From Croceimicrobium hydrocarbonivorans (lineage in GTDB: Bacteria > Bacteroidota > Bacteroidia > Flavobacteriales > Schleiferiaceae): a DNA stretch of 64,000 bases. The notes beneath the pieces were generated by a model, which was not told where the DNA came from, did not search any database, and saw nothing but the letters and a program-made list of their open reading frames with translations. The stretch is from assembly GCF_014524565.1 (NCBI RefSeq), contig NZ_CP060139.1, forward strand, positions 3,107,501-3,171,500, read 5' to 3'. Below are positions 26,982 through 35,234 of this stretch, one piece after another; the first letter of the stretch is position 1; every line of letters begins with the position of its first letter. Made by a program: the position numbers and the translations under genes.

Positions 26982-28229
26982 ATGCAAGCAGAAATCATAG
27001 CCATTGGCGATGAACTATTAATTGGTCAAACGATTGATACCAATTCAGCTTTTATTGCCGCTCAGCTCAATTTGCAAGGAATTAAAGTTTGGCAAAAAAA
27101 GGTGGTAGCTGATACTGCCGATGCCATTCGCTCGGCCTTGGATGAGGTGCATGCGGATACCCGTTATGTATTTATGACCGGTGGATTAGGGCCTACCAAA
27201 GATGATATCACTAAGAAAACCCTTCTGGATTATTTTGGTGGCGAGATGGTGTTTAAGGATGAGGTTTTTGAACATATCCGTAAACTCTTCCAAGGATTTA
27301 ATCGGGAGCCGAAGGAGGTACATCGGCAACAAGCTTTTGTGCCCAGTAGCTGTGAAGCCATTTTGAATGAAACGGGTACTGCACCCGGTATGCGATTCGA
27401 AAAGGGGGATCGCTATTATTTTTCTACTCCGGGCGTACCATATGAAACGGAGCATTTAGTGGCGGATAAAATCGTTCCCTGGATTGTTAATACCCAGATG
27501 GAAGGAAAGCTTTACCATAAAACCTTGATCACACAAGGTATTGGCGAGAGCGATTTAGCTGAAATGCTTACTGAGTGGGAAGATGAATTACCGGCGGAAT
27601 TAAAGTTGGCTTATTTGCCTTCACCGGGTTTGGTGCGATTGCGTTTAACCGGGCAGGCAGAAACAAAAGAGAAAAGCAAGGCCCTGGTAGAAGAGGGCAT
27701 CGCAATAATGCGGAGCAAATTGGGTGACCTGATTTTTGGGGAAGATGTGAGTTCCCTGGAAGAAATAGTTGGGAAATCACTCCAGGCTCGCAAAATGACC
27801 TTGGCAACTGCCGAAAGCTGCACCGGCGGTTATATTGGTCATTTAATTACTAGTATTCCGGGGAGCTCGGAATATTATTTAGGCGGAGTAGTATCCTACA
27901 GCAATGCCTTAAAAATGGATATGCTGGGGGTAAAAGCCGAAAGTTTGGAAGCCTATGGCGCGGTAAGTGAGCAAGTAGCCCTTGAAATGGCTGAGGGGCT
28001 AAGAAAGCGCACGGGTGCCGACTTTGCCTTGGCAACAACAGGTATTGCCGGACCAGGTGGTGGAACGGCGGAAAAGCCTGTGGGACTGGTATGGATAGCC
28101 GTAGCCGGACCGCAGGGAAGCCGCGCCAGAAGCTATCACTTTGGTAATCATCGGCAAAGAAATATCCGACGTAGTGCCTTAATGGCTTTAGACCGTCTAA
28201 GAAAAGAAGTGCAGAAAATTGAAATCTAG
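26982..28229 (+). CDS. cinA: CinA-family competence/damage-inducible protein with NMN deamidase domain
   Basis: The 415-residue protein is the two-domain CinA. The N-terminal molybdopterin-binding-like (COG1058) domain shows AIGDELLIGQTIDTNSAFIA and MTGGLGPTKDDITKK, and the C-terminal PncC-type domain (about residues 255-410) shows LATAESCTGGYIGHLIT, YLGGVVSYSNALK and TTGIAGPGGGTAEKPVG. It cleaves ADP-ribose and/or deamidates NMN in pyridine-nucleotide salvage; the competence name is historical. Its length and motifs are complete. It is upstream of the rpmB cluster, with a separate strong promoter between them. Confidence 0.95.
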   Translation: MQAEIIAIGDELLIGQTIDTNSAFIAAQLNLQGIKVWQKKVVADTADAIRSALDEVHADTRYVFMTGGLGPTKDDITKKTLLDYFGGEMVFKDEVFEHIRKLFQGFNREPKEVHRQQAFVPSSCEAILNETGTAPGMRFEKGDRYYFSTPGVPYETEHLVADKIVPWIVNTQMEGKLYHKTLITQGIGESDLAEMLTEWEDELPAELKLAYLPSPGLVRLRLTGQAETKEKSKALVEEGIAIMRSKLGDLIFGEDVSSLEEIVGKSLQARKMTLATAESCTGGYIGHLITSIPGSSEYYLGGVVSYSNALKMDMLGVKAESLEAYGAVSEQVALEMAEGLRKRTGADFALATTGIAGPGGGTAEKPVGLVWIAVAGPQGSRARSYHFGNHRQRNIRRSALMALDRLRKEVQKIEI

Positions 28230-28230
28230 G

Positions 28231-28261
28231 TTTGTACGACTGTAATATTTACTTACTTTTG
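28231..28261 (+). promoter_or_regulatory. Promoter of the rpmB-rpmG-DUF4295 operon
   Basis: TTTG (28231-28234), 19 bases, then TACTTTTG (28254-28261): a textbook Bacteroidota promoter. It is placed 28 bases before the rpmB ATG and immediately after the cinA stop. Confidence 0.85.
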
Positions 28262-28289
28262 CAGACCCAAAATTTAAGAAGCGAGATCC

Positions 28290-28529
28290 ATGTCAAGAGT
28301 ATGTGAGCTTACCGGTAAGAAAGCAATGAGTGGAAACAATGTTTCCTTCTCCAATAAAAAGAACAAGCGCAAGTTCAATGTGAACTTGATGAAGAAGCGT
28401 TTTTATTTAGCTGAAGAAGATCGTTGGATCACTCTTCGTGTATCTGCTTCTGCCTTGAAAAACATCAATAAGAAAGGTTTGGCTACGGTGATTAAAGATG
28501 CCCGTGCCAATGGATATCTCACCAAATAA
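28290..28529 (+). CDS. rpmB: Ribosomal protein bL28
   Basis: The 79-residue basic protein is a large-subunit component. MSRVCELTGKKAMSGNNVSF at the N-terminus and NKKNKRKFNVNLMKKRF are diagnostic. It has one upstream promoter and is followed by rpmG 11 bases after the stop. Confidence 0.98.
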   Translation: MSRVCELTGKKAMSGNNVSFSNKKNKRKFNVNLMKKRFYLAEEDRWITLRVSASALKNINKKGLATVIKDARANGYLTK

Positions 28530-28540
28530 GAATTTAGGCA

Positions 28541-28723
28541 ATGGCTAAAAAAGGGAACCGAGTACAAGTTATTCTGGAATGCACTGAGCATAAAGACAGC
28601 GGCATGCCTGGTACATCACGTTATGTGACCACCAAGAACAAGAAGAACACTCCCGACCGTATGGAGCTTAAGAAATACAACCCTATTCTGAAGCGCCACA
28701 CCGTTCATAAAGAAATCAAGTAA
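28541..28723 (+). CDS. rpmG: Ribosomal protein bL33
   Basis: The 60-residue basic protein starts [17 protein letters not shown], contains [21 protein letters not shown] (rpmG signature) and ends HTVHKEIK. Only one cysteine is present in the region of the two zinc CxxC pairs of zinc-type L33, so this is the zinc-free form. It is part of the three-gene unit from 28290 to 28890. Confidence 0.98.
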   Translation: MAKKGNRVQVILECTEHKDSGMPGTSRYVTTKNKKNTPDRMELKKYNPILKRHTVHKEIK

Positions 28724-28737
28724 AAAATTAGTTAGCG

Positions 28738-28890
28738 ATGGCAAAGAAAGTAGTAGCAACCCTTAAGTCCGGAGATTCAGCTCAGTTTACCAAAGTGGTA
28801 AAAATGGTTAAGTCTGAAAAGTCTGGCGCTTATACCTTCGAGGAGAAAGTGGTAAACAAGGAGCACATCAAGGATTTCTTGAACAGCTAA
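28738..28890 (+). CDS. DUF4295 protein, probable Bacteroidota ribosomal protein
   Basis: A 50-residue basic protein (MAKKVVATLKSGDSAQFTKV at the start, VNKEHIKDFLNS at the end) lies 14 bases after rpmG. It matches the DUF4295 family, which is restricted to Bacteroidota and constantly placed after rpmB-rpmG. From memory, the Flavobacterium johnsoniae ribosome structure contains a new large-subunit protein (bL38) encoded here; I cannot verify that. The gene is followed directly by a strong terminator. Confidence 0.93.
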   Translation: MAKKVVATLKSGDSAQFTKVVKMVKSEKSGAYTFEEKVVNKEHIKDFLNS

Positions 28891-28914
28891 GCATCGCTTT
28901 CCCAACAATACTTA

Positions 28915-28942
28915 CCCGCTATCCTTGGATGGCGGGTTTTTT
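28915..28942 (+). terminator. Intrinsic terminator of the rpmB operon
   Basis: The stem cccgctatcc (28915-28924) pairs with ggatggcggg (28927-28936) around a two-base loop, with one T-G wobble, then six T. Confidence 0.9.
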
Positions 28943-29013
28943 ATTTTGTATCAAAGCCTGAGCGCGGCCGCTAAGAAGGGCATTTTTAGGATATTTGCCG
29001 ATATTTTATACAA

Positions 29014-29967
29014 ATGGGTCTATTTGGTAAATTATTTTCCCGCGAAGAAAATCGGGAAGAAATAGAACAAGGCCTGGAAAAAACCCGTCAAAGTGTTTTT
29101 GCCAAGCTTAGCAAGGCGGTAGCCGGAAAAAGTAAGGTCGATGCCGAAGTGCTCGACGATCTTGAAGAAGTACTCATCAGCTCTGATGTAGGTATTGATA
29201 CTACCCTTAAAATTATTGAGGCCATTGAAGAAAGAGTGGCCCGCGATAAATACCTAGGTACCTCGGAGCTCAATCAAATATTGCGCGAAGAGATCGCCGG
29301 ACTTTTAAAAAGTAAGGAAGGTGCTGATAGTGGCTTTAGTTTGCCCGAAAAGCGTCCTTATGTTTTAATGGTGGTGGGCGTAAATGGAGTGGGTAAAACA
29401 ACTACCATCGGTAAATTGGCTAATCAGTTTAAAAAAGCAGGACTTAGCGTAGTGCTGGGGGCAGCAGATACCTTTAGAGCAGCAGCGGTAGATCAGTTGG
29501 AAATTTGGAGTGAAAGAGTAGATGTACCGATCGTAAAGCAAGCCATGGGTTCTGACCCTGCTTCGGTAGCTTTTGATGCGGTGCAATCGGCCATTTCTCG
29601 CAATGCCGATGTGGTGATTATTGATACCGCCGGTCGTTTGCATAATAAGGTGAACCTGATGAATGAGCTCTCCAAGATTAAGAGAGTAATGCAAAAGCTA
29701 GTTCCCGATGCACCTCATGAGGTACTCCTGGTTTTGGATGCTTCTACCGGGCAAAATGCACTGGAGCAAGCCAAGCAGTTTAGCAAGGCCACCCAGATTA
29801 CAGCCTTGGCCCTAACTAAATTAGATGGCACCGCTAAAGGTGGGGTGGCCATCGGAATATCAGATCAATTGCAGATTCCCGTAAAATACATTGGTGTGGG
29901 AGAAGGAATCGACGATTTGAGGGTCTTCGATAAAGAAGCCTTCGTAAATAGCTTATTTGAAAACTAA
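29014..29967 (+). CDS. ftsY: Signal recognition particle receptor FtsY
   Basis: FtsY delivers ribosome-nascent chain complexes to the membrane with SRP. The 317-residue protein has a short N-terminal part without the long acidic A-domain of E. coli FtsY, which is usual in Bacteroidota. Its NG GTPase domain shows GVNGVGKTTTIGKLA (G1), DTAGRLHNK (G3), TKLDGTAKGG (G4), and the I-box DTFRAAAVDQLE. It shares TAATG with the rimO start, so translation is coupled. Confidence 0.97.
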   Translation: MGLFGKLFSREENREEIEQGLEKTRQSVFAKLSKAVAGKSKVDAEVLDDLEEVLISSDVGIDTTLKIIEAIEERVARDKYLGTSELNQILREEIAGLLKSKEGADSGFSLPEKRPYVLMVVGVNGVGKTTTIGKLANQFKKAGLSVVLGAADTFRAAAVDQLEIWSERVDVPIVKQAMGSDPASVAFDAVQSAISRNADVVIIDTAGRLHNKVNLMNELSKIKRVMQKLVPDAPHEVLLVLDASTGQNALEQAKQFSKATQITALALTKLDGTAKGGVAIGISDQLQIPVKYIGVGEGIDDLRVFDKEAFVNSLFEN

Positions 29968-31265
29968 TGCGCACTAAACACCGCAAGAAGAATAAAATCA
30001 ATATCGTTACCCTAGGTTGTTCTAAAAACCTGTATGATAGTGAGGTATTGATGGGGCAGTTGAAGGCCAACCAGAAAGAGGTGGTCCATGAAGAGGAAGG
30101 AAATATTGTGGTGATTAATACCTGTGGCTTTATTGAGAATGCCAAGGAAGAATCCATTAATACCATTCTTGAATTTGTTGAACGCAAAGAAGAAGGAGAG
30201 GTAGACAAGGTTTTTGTTACCGGATGTTTATCTGAGCGCTATAAACCCGATTTGGAGAAAGAAATTCCTAATGTGGATCAGTATTTCGGGACTCGCGAAC
30301 TACCCTTGTTATTGAAAGCCTTAGGAGCTGATTATAAGAAGGAATTGGTAGGTGAGCGTTTAAGCACTACACCCCAGCATTTTGCCTATTTAAAGATTGC
30401 CGAGGGTTGTGACCGACCTTGTTCATTCTGTGCGATTCCCTTAATGCGCGGTGGTCATAAATCTACCCCCATTGAGGACTTGGTAACCGAAACTCAAAAA
30501 TTAGCCGCCAAAGGTGTTAAGGAGCTTTTATTGATTGCTCAGGATCTCACCTATTATGGATTGGATCTGTATAAGAAGCGTGCCTTGGCTGATTTATTAA
30601 AGGAATTAGTGAAGGTGGAAGGAATCCAATGGATTCGTTTACACTATTTATTCCCTACCGGTTTCCCGGAGGAGGTACTCGATTTAATTCGTGAGGAACC
30701 CAAGATTTGCAATTACATTGATATTCCACTGCAGCATATTGCCGATCCGGTATTGAAGTCTATGCGTCGTGGTACTACCAAGGAACGCACCGATAAACTA
30801 TTGCGTTTGATGCGGGAGAAGGTACCGGGCATTGCCATTCGTACTACCTTAATTGTTGGTTATCCTGGCGAAACGGAAGAGGACTTCCAGGTATTGAAGG
30901 AATGGGTGAAAGAAATGCGTTTCGAGCGCCTAGGTGTCTTTACTTACTCTCATGAGGAAAATACCCATGCTTATAATTTAGAGGATGATGTGCCTGCTGA
31001 AATTAAGCAGGAGCGTGCGAATGAAGTAATGGCCATCCAGCAGAAGATTTCAGCGGAGCATAATCAGGCCATGGTAGGGCAGAAGTATAGAGTGCTTATC
31101 GACCGTAAGGAAGGCGATTTCTTCATCGGTCGTACTGAGCTTGATTCCCCTGATGTGGACAATGAAGTACTGGTAGAAGCAGAATATCTACCTATCGGTG
31201 AATTCGTTGAAGTGGAAATTACCGGCGCCGAAGATTACGATCTCTTTGCCGTCGTAGTGGAATAA
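29967..31265 (+). CDS. rimO: Ribosomal protein uS12 methylthiotransferase RimO
   Basis: RimO adds a methylthio group to the conserved aspartate of ribosomal protein S12. The 432-residue protein shows the N-terminal UPF0004 domain with GCSKNLYDSE and NTCGFIENAKEE, the radical-SAM motif CDRPCSFC (C-x3-C-x2-C) near residue 146, and a C-terminal TRAM domain (about 365-430). It starts on the last base of the ftsY stop. Its 3' side leads into degenerate spacer sequence and then the insertion sequence. Confidence 0.97.
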   Translation: MRTKHRKKNKINIVTLGCSKNLYDSEVLMGQLKANQKEVVHEEEGNIVVINTCGFIENAKEESINTILEFVERKEEGEVDKVFVTGCLSERYKPDLEKEIPNVDQYFGTRELPLLLKALGADYKKELVGERLSTTPQHFAYLKIAEGCDRPCSFCAIPLMRGGHKSTPIEDLVTETQKLAAKGVKELLLIAQDLTYYGLDLYKKRALADLLKELVKVEGIQWIRLHYLFPTGFPEEVLDLIREEPKICNYIDIPLQHIADPVLKSMRRGTTKERTDKLLRLMREKVPGIAIRTTLIVGYPGETEEDFQVLKEWVKEMRFERLGVFTYSHEENTHAYNLEDDVPAEIKQERANEVMAIQQKISAEHNQAMVGQKYRVLIDRKEGDFFIGRTELDSPDVDNEVLVEAEYLPIGEFVEVEITGAEDYDLFAVVVE

Positions 31266-31324
31266 TCTCCATAGCGAACGACAAACGACGAACTACCAAC
31301 GACCAACAACTAGCTACCTAGTAC
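31266..31324. repeat. Degenerate low-complexity spacer left of the IS element
   Basis: About 60 bases consist of overlapping near-copies of acgac/aacgac/accaac, as in cgaacgacaaacgacgaac followed by taccaacgaccaacaac, and then tagctacctagtac. No gene or terminator was seen. The IS element is inserted at its right end. Confidence 0.6.
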
Positions 31325-31350
31325 TGACCGCGCCTGAAAAAAGTTGACAC
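31325..31350 (+). repeat. Left terminal inverted repeat of the IS element
   Basis: Pairs with 32687-32712. Over the inner 20 bases (31331-31350) 17 of 20 positions agree with the complement of the right end, and the outermost three also agree. Confidence 0.85.
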
Positions 31351-31376
31351 CTATTCTCTTTAAAACCAAGAGAAAA

Positions 31377-31757
31377 ATGGGACAAAAAGAAAGCTTAAGA
31401 CGTCAACGTGTATTTAGTGAGACCTTGCGCAAGGAAGTGGTCAAACAGATTGAATCGGGAGAACTTCGGGTATATCAAGCCTGTAGGATTTTCGAGATTA
31501 AATCACCGCAAACGGTTTATAACTGGTTAAACAAGTATTCTCGTACCTTGAAGACACAAACACGCATAGTAGTGGAAAACAATAGTGTTGACAAACGTCT
31601 GAAGGAATTAGAGGCGCGCACCAAAGAGTTGGAGGCTGCTTTAGGACGAAAGCAGTTAGAAGCCGATTTGTACCGCCATATCGTAGATCTGGCCTCAGAA
31701 GAATATAAGGTGGATCTAAAAAAAAGTTTTGGCGCCAGAGCATCCAAAGGCAAATAA
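31377..31757 (+). CDS. IS3-family transposase OrfA (helix-turn-helix subunit)
   Basis: The 126-residue protein from the ATG at 31377 (MGQKESLRRQRVFSET) has the usual OrfA layout: an HTH (VYQACRIFEIKSPQTVYNWL) followed by a leucine-zipper coiled coil (VDKRLKELEARTKELEAALG). It binds the element ends. The frame starting at 31344 is inside the terminal repeat region and is not used. It terminates at 31757 after the slippery A8G (31718-31726). A -1 slip there enters the OrfB frame, which is open from 31709. Confidence 0.9.
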   Translation: MGQKESLRRQRVFSETLRKEVVKQIESGELRVYQACRIFEIKSPQTVYNWLNKYSRTLKTQTRIVVENNSVDKRLKELEARTKELEAALGRKQLEADLYRHIVDLASEEYKVDLKKSFGARASKGK

Positions 31758-31777
31758 AGCTGGAGACAAAGACTGAA

Positions 31778-32683
31778 GTGTCGATCAGGAGAAGTTGTCA
31801 TTTGCTGGGCTTTAGCCGGCAGGCCTACTACAAGCCCCAAGCTCTAAGAAGGGAGCTTGTTGGGCTTGAAGACGGCCTGCGTAGCCTGATCCTGTCCGCG
31901 CGTGTGGCCTGCCCTGGCTTAGGTTGTAGACCCATCTATTATGCTCATGCGGATCAGCTTTCCATTGGACGGGATAAGTTCGAGGCATTGGCTGCTGAAC
32001 TGGGCTTACAGGTTAAAAGGAATACTAGGTATATCCGAACCACCAAAAGCGACCAACGTAAGTTTGACAACCTTCTCATTGATAAACAAGTACGATCCAT
32101 CAATGAAGTTTGGCAAGCCGATATGACCTATTATCTGAAAGGATCAAAATGGTATTATTTGATGTTCATTACGGATGTTTATTCTCAAAGGATCCTAGGC
32201 TATGGGGCTTATAGCAGAGCTAGCGCAGTCCACTTCAAAGAGGTTTTAAAGCAGGCCATTGCCACTCGAAAGAAAGACGGCTACACCAACTTAAGCGGTC
32301 TTATTCATCATAGTGATGGAGGCCGACAGTATGAAGAGCGTAGCTATCGTGAGTATTGCAAAGGCAAAGGCCTAAAGCAAAGTATGTGTTACTATTCATG
32401 GGAAAACCCCTATGCAGAGAAAACCAATGATTTGATTAAAAACCGATACCTCAATTACTGGAAGCCTACTAACCTTCATGAGCTCAGACTATGCCTCAAA
32501 CAAGCAGTGGAACACCATAACAAGTTCCAGCAAAAGCGAGTATTGAATAATAGCACTCCAATAGACTTTGAATGGAAAATCAAATCCATGGAATCCAGTC
32601 CAAGTAATTACACTTTAAACCTTAAGCCCAGTAAGCCTAGAACTAAAAACAAAAAGTATAAATTAGTAGAAATATCTGAGTAG
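31778..32683 (+). CDS. IS3-family transposase OrfB (DDE catalytic subunit)
   Basis: The 301-residue integrase-like domain carries the catalytic triad: D in WQADMTYYL, D in HHSDGGRQY and E in NPYAEKTNDLIKN. The GTG at 31778 is a nominal start, but the frame is open back to 31709. The expected product is an OrfAB fusion made by -1 frameshifting at the A8G run (31718-31726), so OrfB alone may hardly be made. Catalytic residues, spacing and C-terminus are intact. The family call is IS3; subgroup cannot be assigned by eye. Confidence 0.9.
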   Translation: MSIRRSCHLLGFSRQAYYKPQALRRELVGLEDGLRSLILSARVACPGLGCRPIYYAHADQLSIGRDKFEALAAELGLQVKRNTRYIRTTKSDQRKFDNLLIDKQVRSINEVWQADMTYYLKGSKWYYLMFITDVYSQRILGYGAYSRASAVHFKEVLKQAIATRKKDGYTNLSGLIHHSDGGRQYEERSYREYCKGKGLKQSMCYYSWENPYAEKTNDLIKNRYLNYWKPTNLHELRLCLKQAVEHHNKFQQKRVLNNSTPIDFEWKIKSMESSPSNYTLNLKPSKPRTKNKKYKLVEISE

Positions 32684-32686
32684 GTA

Positions 32687-32712
32687 GTGACAACCATTTT
32701 CAGGCGGCATCA
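32687..32712 (+). repeat. Right terminal inverted repeat of the IS element
   Basis: Complement of 31325-31350. It lies four bases after the OrfB stop, followed by the target duplication TAC. Confidence 0.85.
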
Positions 32713-32715
32713 TAC

Positions 32716-32753
32716 GGTCTACAGTCTAAATTCTATCGTCTAAAATCTATAGA
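32716..32753. repeat. Degenerate spacer right of the IS element
   Basis: Roughly 40 bases of near-copies of gtctaaattctat and gtctaaaatctatagac, similar in style to the spacer at 33925-33967. It runs up to the stop of the FUSC gene. Confidence 0.5.
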
Positions 32754-33791
32754 CTACCCCAGTTTCTTCAAAGCAAAGTAGCGTAGCTTCTCCTTGTGCA
32801 GTAGCCATCCGCCTAGGGCACCTAAGAGGCTGCCCAGAACGATTTCATTAAATCGCAAAGCGATCAGGGTAGCGGGGTTATTGATGATGGGGTCAGCGGC
32901 TTCCGACATGAAGATGGCCAGAGGGGTAATGAAAATCACCGCCAGAGCATAGTTTCGAGTAACCAGCATTTCCACAATAAATTGCAGGGCAATGATGTAA
33001 AGGCAGAGCAGCAATTTGGATTGGGTGCTGCTGAGGAGTAACCAACAAAGTCCCAGACCTAATAAGGTCCCAAAAATCCTTTGCAGGGATCGTTGCCAAA
33101 TGTGATTGAGGGAAGCTCCTTGCATTACTGCCGCGCAGGAAATTGGAATCCAATAAGGATTGTTAATTTTCAAGGCATAGCCGAGTCCAAGAGATAAAGC
33201 CATAAAGAGGCCCATAATTATCGCTTCCCAGATATCAGCGGTGGAATCAGGGTCTTTGCTTTTAAGACTTTGAGACGGTTCAGGTTCAGCCTTGGATCGT
33301 TTGTACAGGATATAGGTCAGACCAATGGCAGTACTTAAAAGAGTACCCAGGCTAATCAAGCCAATTTTATGGGGCAGATTCTCTAAGCTGAAAGGCTGAC
33401 TAATAGAAATGGAGAAGATCATGATAAAGAAGAAGCTCCGGGGAGGTTCTGCTTTATAGTGAAGAATAATGGCATGTAAGACTAGGGAGAAAATCCCAAA
33501 GGATAAAACTGCGGCAATAGGGTTGAAGCTAAAAAACTGCCCTAAGGCAAAGGAACCCATAAAACCAAAAGAGCAAATCATTAAGGTGTTGATCTTATGA
33601 GTAAGGCTACCTCTGGCGGGGAGGTAGAGGATTACGAGGGCACTTAAACATGAGATTAAGCCCGAGCTTAGTTGATCAAAGTACCAACCTATCAGCAAAG
33701 GGCTACCCACACAAATTCCCGCTAAAGCTGCAATTCGCCAATCTCGATTGGATGGCTTAAGCTTGAGGAAATCTTTAAAAAGAAGGTTCAT
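32754..33791 (-). CDS. FUSC-family membrane protein
   Basis: The 345-residue protein has two blocks of hydrophobic helices (about residues 20-160 and 190-335). The motifs NPYWIPISCAAVMQGASLNHIWQRSLQRIFGTLLG and the following helix pair match the FUSC/YccS-type (PF13515) aromatic-acid or fusaric-acid exporter family; the signature W-x-IxxxxVmq-x-s-x-x-x-x-x-x-RxxGTl-G is clear. The substrate is unknown. No membrane-fusion partner is nearby. It has a -7 box at 33838-33831. Confidence 0.85.
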   Translation of the reverse strand: MNLLFKDFLKLKPSNRDWRIAALAGICVGSPLLIGWYFDQLSSGLISCLSALVILYLPARGSLTHKINTLMICSFGFMGSFALGQFFSFNPIAAVLSFGIFSLVLHAIILHYKAEPPRSFFFIMIFSISISQPFSLENLPHKIGLISLGTLLSTAIGLTYILYKRSKAEPEPSQSLKSKDPDSTADIWEAIIMGLFMALSLGLGYALKINNPYWIPISCAAVMQGASLNHIWQRSLQRIFGTLLGLGLCWLLLSSTQSKLLLCLYIIALQFIVEMLVTRNYALAVIFITPLAIFMSEAADPIINNPATLIALRFNEIVLGSLLGALGGWLLHKEKLRYFALKKLG

Positions 33792-33830
33792 GGACTTTAG
33801 AAGAGTTTGCTAGAAGATTTTAGCGAAGGA

Positions 33831-33838
33831 CAAAGGTA
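33831..33838 (-). promoter_or_regulatory. -7 promoter box for the FUSC gene
   Basis: TACCTTTG fits TAnnTTTG and lies 39 bases before the ATG at 33791. No clear -33 partner. Confidence 0.4.
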
Positions 33839-33968
33839 AAGCCGCCTTGATAAAGAAATTAGTAGCAGAAATAGAGGGCTATCTATATTCCTTACTTATT
33901 AGGAACACCAAGCATTATTCTTAGACGCTAATCATCCACACTCTAAACTCTAGAATCTAGATTCTATC
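33839..33968. repeat. Intergenic spacer with palindromic AT-rich repeats
   Basis: No gene is visible. The distal half (about 33935-33967) is made of near-copies of ctctaaactctagaatctag. It includes the 14-base perfect palindrome agaatctagattct, and resembles the spacer at 32716-32753. Confidence 0.45.
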
Positions 33969-34460
33969 CTAGCCCAAAATCTTACGCAGCCCCGCCATTT
34001 TTAGGGCTGCAACTCCAGCTTCGGTGCCTTTATTACCATGAATGCCACCGGCGCGAGCGCGACTTTGTTCGATGGTATTATCGGTTAAAACGCAAAAGAT
34101 AACGGGGGTGTCGAATTGTAAATTGAGTTCCGTTACACCATGAGTAACACTCTGACAAACGAAATCGAAATGTTTGGTTTCCCCTTGAATAACGTTGCCA
34201 ATAGCAATGATGGCATCGTATTTTTGGGATTCACAAAGTTTTTTGGCCGCATAGGTGATTTCCACCGCACCTGGAACTTTTACCTGAGTGACATCATGCC
34301 CGGCAGCGCCGCAAGCCATTAAGATGTCGCGGGCTCCTTGATAAAGGGCATTAGTGATTTCTGAATTCCACTCCGAAACTACGCAGGCAATGCGCATTCC
34401 GGTAGCTTTAGGAAGTTCATCAGGATTAAAATCCGATAAATTATGTCCTGCTGTGGCCAT
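33969..34460 (-). CDS. ribH: 6,7-dimethyl-8-ribityllumazine synthase
   Basis: RibH makes the lumazine that becomes riboflavin. The 163-residue product has the family motifs: VVSEWNSEITNALYQGA, VKVPGAVEITYAAKKL, GNVIQGETKHFDFVCQSVTHG with the catalytic histidine region, and CVLTDNTIEQSRARAG followed by HGNKGTEAG. The ATG shares TAATG with the stop of the TPR gene upstream, so they are coupled. No FMN riboswitch was seen in the short region upstream of the pair. Confidence 0.97.
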   Translation of the reverse strand: MATAGHNLSDFNPDELPKATGMRIACVVSEWNSEITNALYQGARDILMACGAAGHDVTQVKVPGAVEITYAAKKLCESQKYDAIIAIGNVIQGETKHFDFVCQSVTHGVTELNLQFDTPVIFCVLTDNTIEQSRARAGGIHGNKGTEAGVAALKMAGLRKILG

Positions 34461-35143
34461 TAAATCTTCGCTTCGATACGACCAATATAGCGATCGATAT
34501 CGAGACCCTGACGAGAGTCGGCGAAATCTGACTTAATACGCTTGAAGTAATCCAGAGCTTTGGCGTTCTCACCAGCTTGCTCAGCAGCTAAACCAGCTTT
34601 CAAAAGGTAGAAAGGAACAATGTAGTCGTTACTGTTAGTATTAACGGCTTTATTGTAATATTCCAAAGCTTCTTTGGTTTGCTTCAGTTCCATAAAGGCA
34701 TCGCCAATGGCACCTTTAGAGATCACTTGAAGAATGGGATCATCAGTATGGAATTCATCCAGAATACGGATAGCGTTTTCAAACTCTCCTAAACGTAGGT
34801 AGCTGATACCGGCGTAGTAGTTGGCTAAGTTTCCGGCATTGGTTCCGCTGTAATCAGCAGCGATATCTAAGAAACCTAATTTATCGCCCATTCCATTAAT
34901 GGCCTGGTCTAAAGAATCTACTTCGAACCAGTGCTGAGCATGGTAAATTTCAGATTGAGCTTCAGCCTCACGAGGCTCTTGATAAAACTTAATGTAGCTG
35001 ATATAACCACCTACAATCGCGAAAATGGCGATTATAACGATACTGATAGACTGACGGTTATCCTCGAAAAATTTCTCCAATCTGCTAATGGATTGGGTAA
35101 CGTCTACTAATACTTCTTCGTCGGTGTTGTGCTTTTTAGCCAT
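34460..35143 (-). CDS. YfgM-like membrane-anchored TPR protein
   Basis: The 227-residue protein (ATG at 35143, MAKKHNTDEEVLVDVTQSI) has a cytoplasmic N-terminus, one membrane helix (about residues 32-52; SISIVIIAIFAIVGGYIS) and a periplasmic stretch of tetratricopeptide helices (LANYYAGISYLRLGEFENAI, GDAFMELKQTKEALEYYNKA, AGLAAEQAGENAKALDYF). This topology matches YfgM-type proteins, which interact with the Sec translocon. It overlaps ribH by one base, which is why they are likely co-translated; there is no functional link known. Confidence 0.85.
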   Translation of the reverse strand: MAKKHNTDEEVLVDVTQSISRLEKFFEDNRQSISIVIIAIFAIVGGYISYIKFYQEPREAEAQSEIYHAQHWFEVDSLDQAINGMGDKLGFLDIAADYSGTNAGNLANYYAGISYLRLGEFENAIRILDEFHTDDPILQVISKGAIGDAFMELKQTKEALEYYNKAVNTNSNDYIVPFYLLKAGLAAEQAGENAKALDYFKRIKSDFADSRQGLDIDRYIGRIEAKI

Positions 35144-35166
35144 GCTTGCCAAATTCTAATAGTCGG

Positions 35167-35174
35167 CAAAAGTA
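35167..35174 (-). promoter_or_regulatory. -7 promoter box for the TPR-ribH pair
   Basis: TACTTTTG on the minus strand fits TAnnTTTG, 23 bases upstream of the ATG at 35143. It lies in the divergent gap before recF. Confidence 0.5.
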
Positions 35175-35234
35175 AAAAAATTCCTTTCTGTGCCGTGGTG
35201 CAATTTGCCAGTATCCTTGCATTAATTTAGCAAA

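Larger units (their letters stand above)
31325..32712 (+). mobile_element. Complete IS3-family insertion sequence
   Basis: The element is 1388 bp, bounded by a 26-bp imperfect inverted repeat (TGAccgCGCCTGAAAA... at the left). The flanks carry a 3-bp direct repeat TAC (31322-31324 and 32713-32715), the usual IS3 target duplication. It encodes OrfA and OrfB in overlapping frames with an A8G slippery run. Nothing looks damaged, so it may be a recent and active insertion. The flanking TAC is short enough that a chance match is possible. Confidence 0.88.

Noticed and set aside
31266-31324. CRISPR array at the repetitive spacer
   Set aside because: Units are 5-7 bases, irregular and without spacers; no cas genes.
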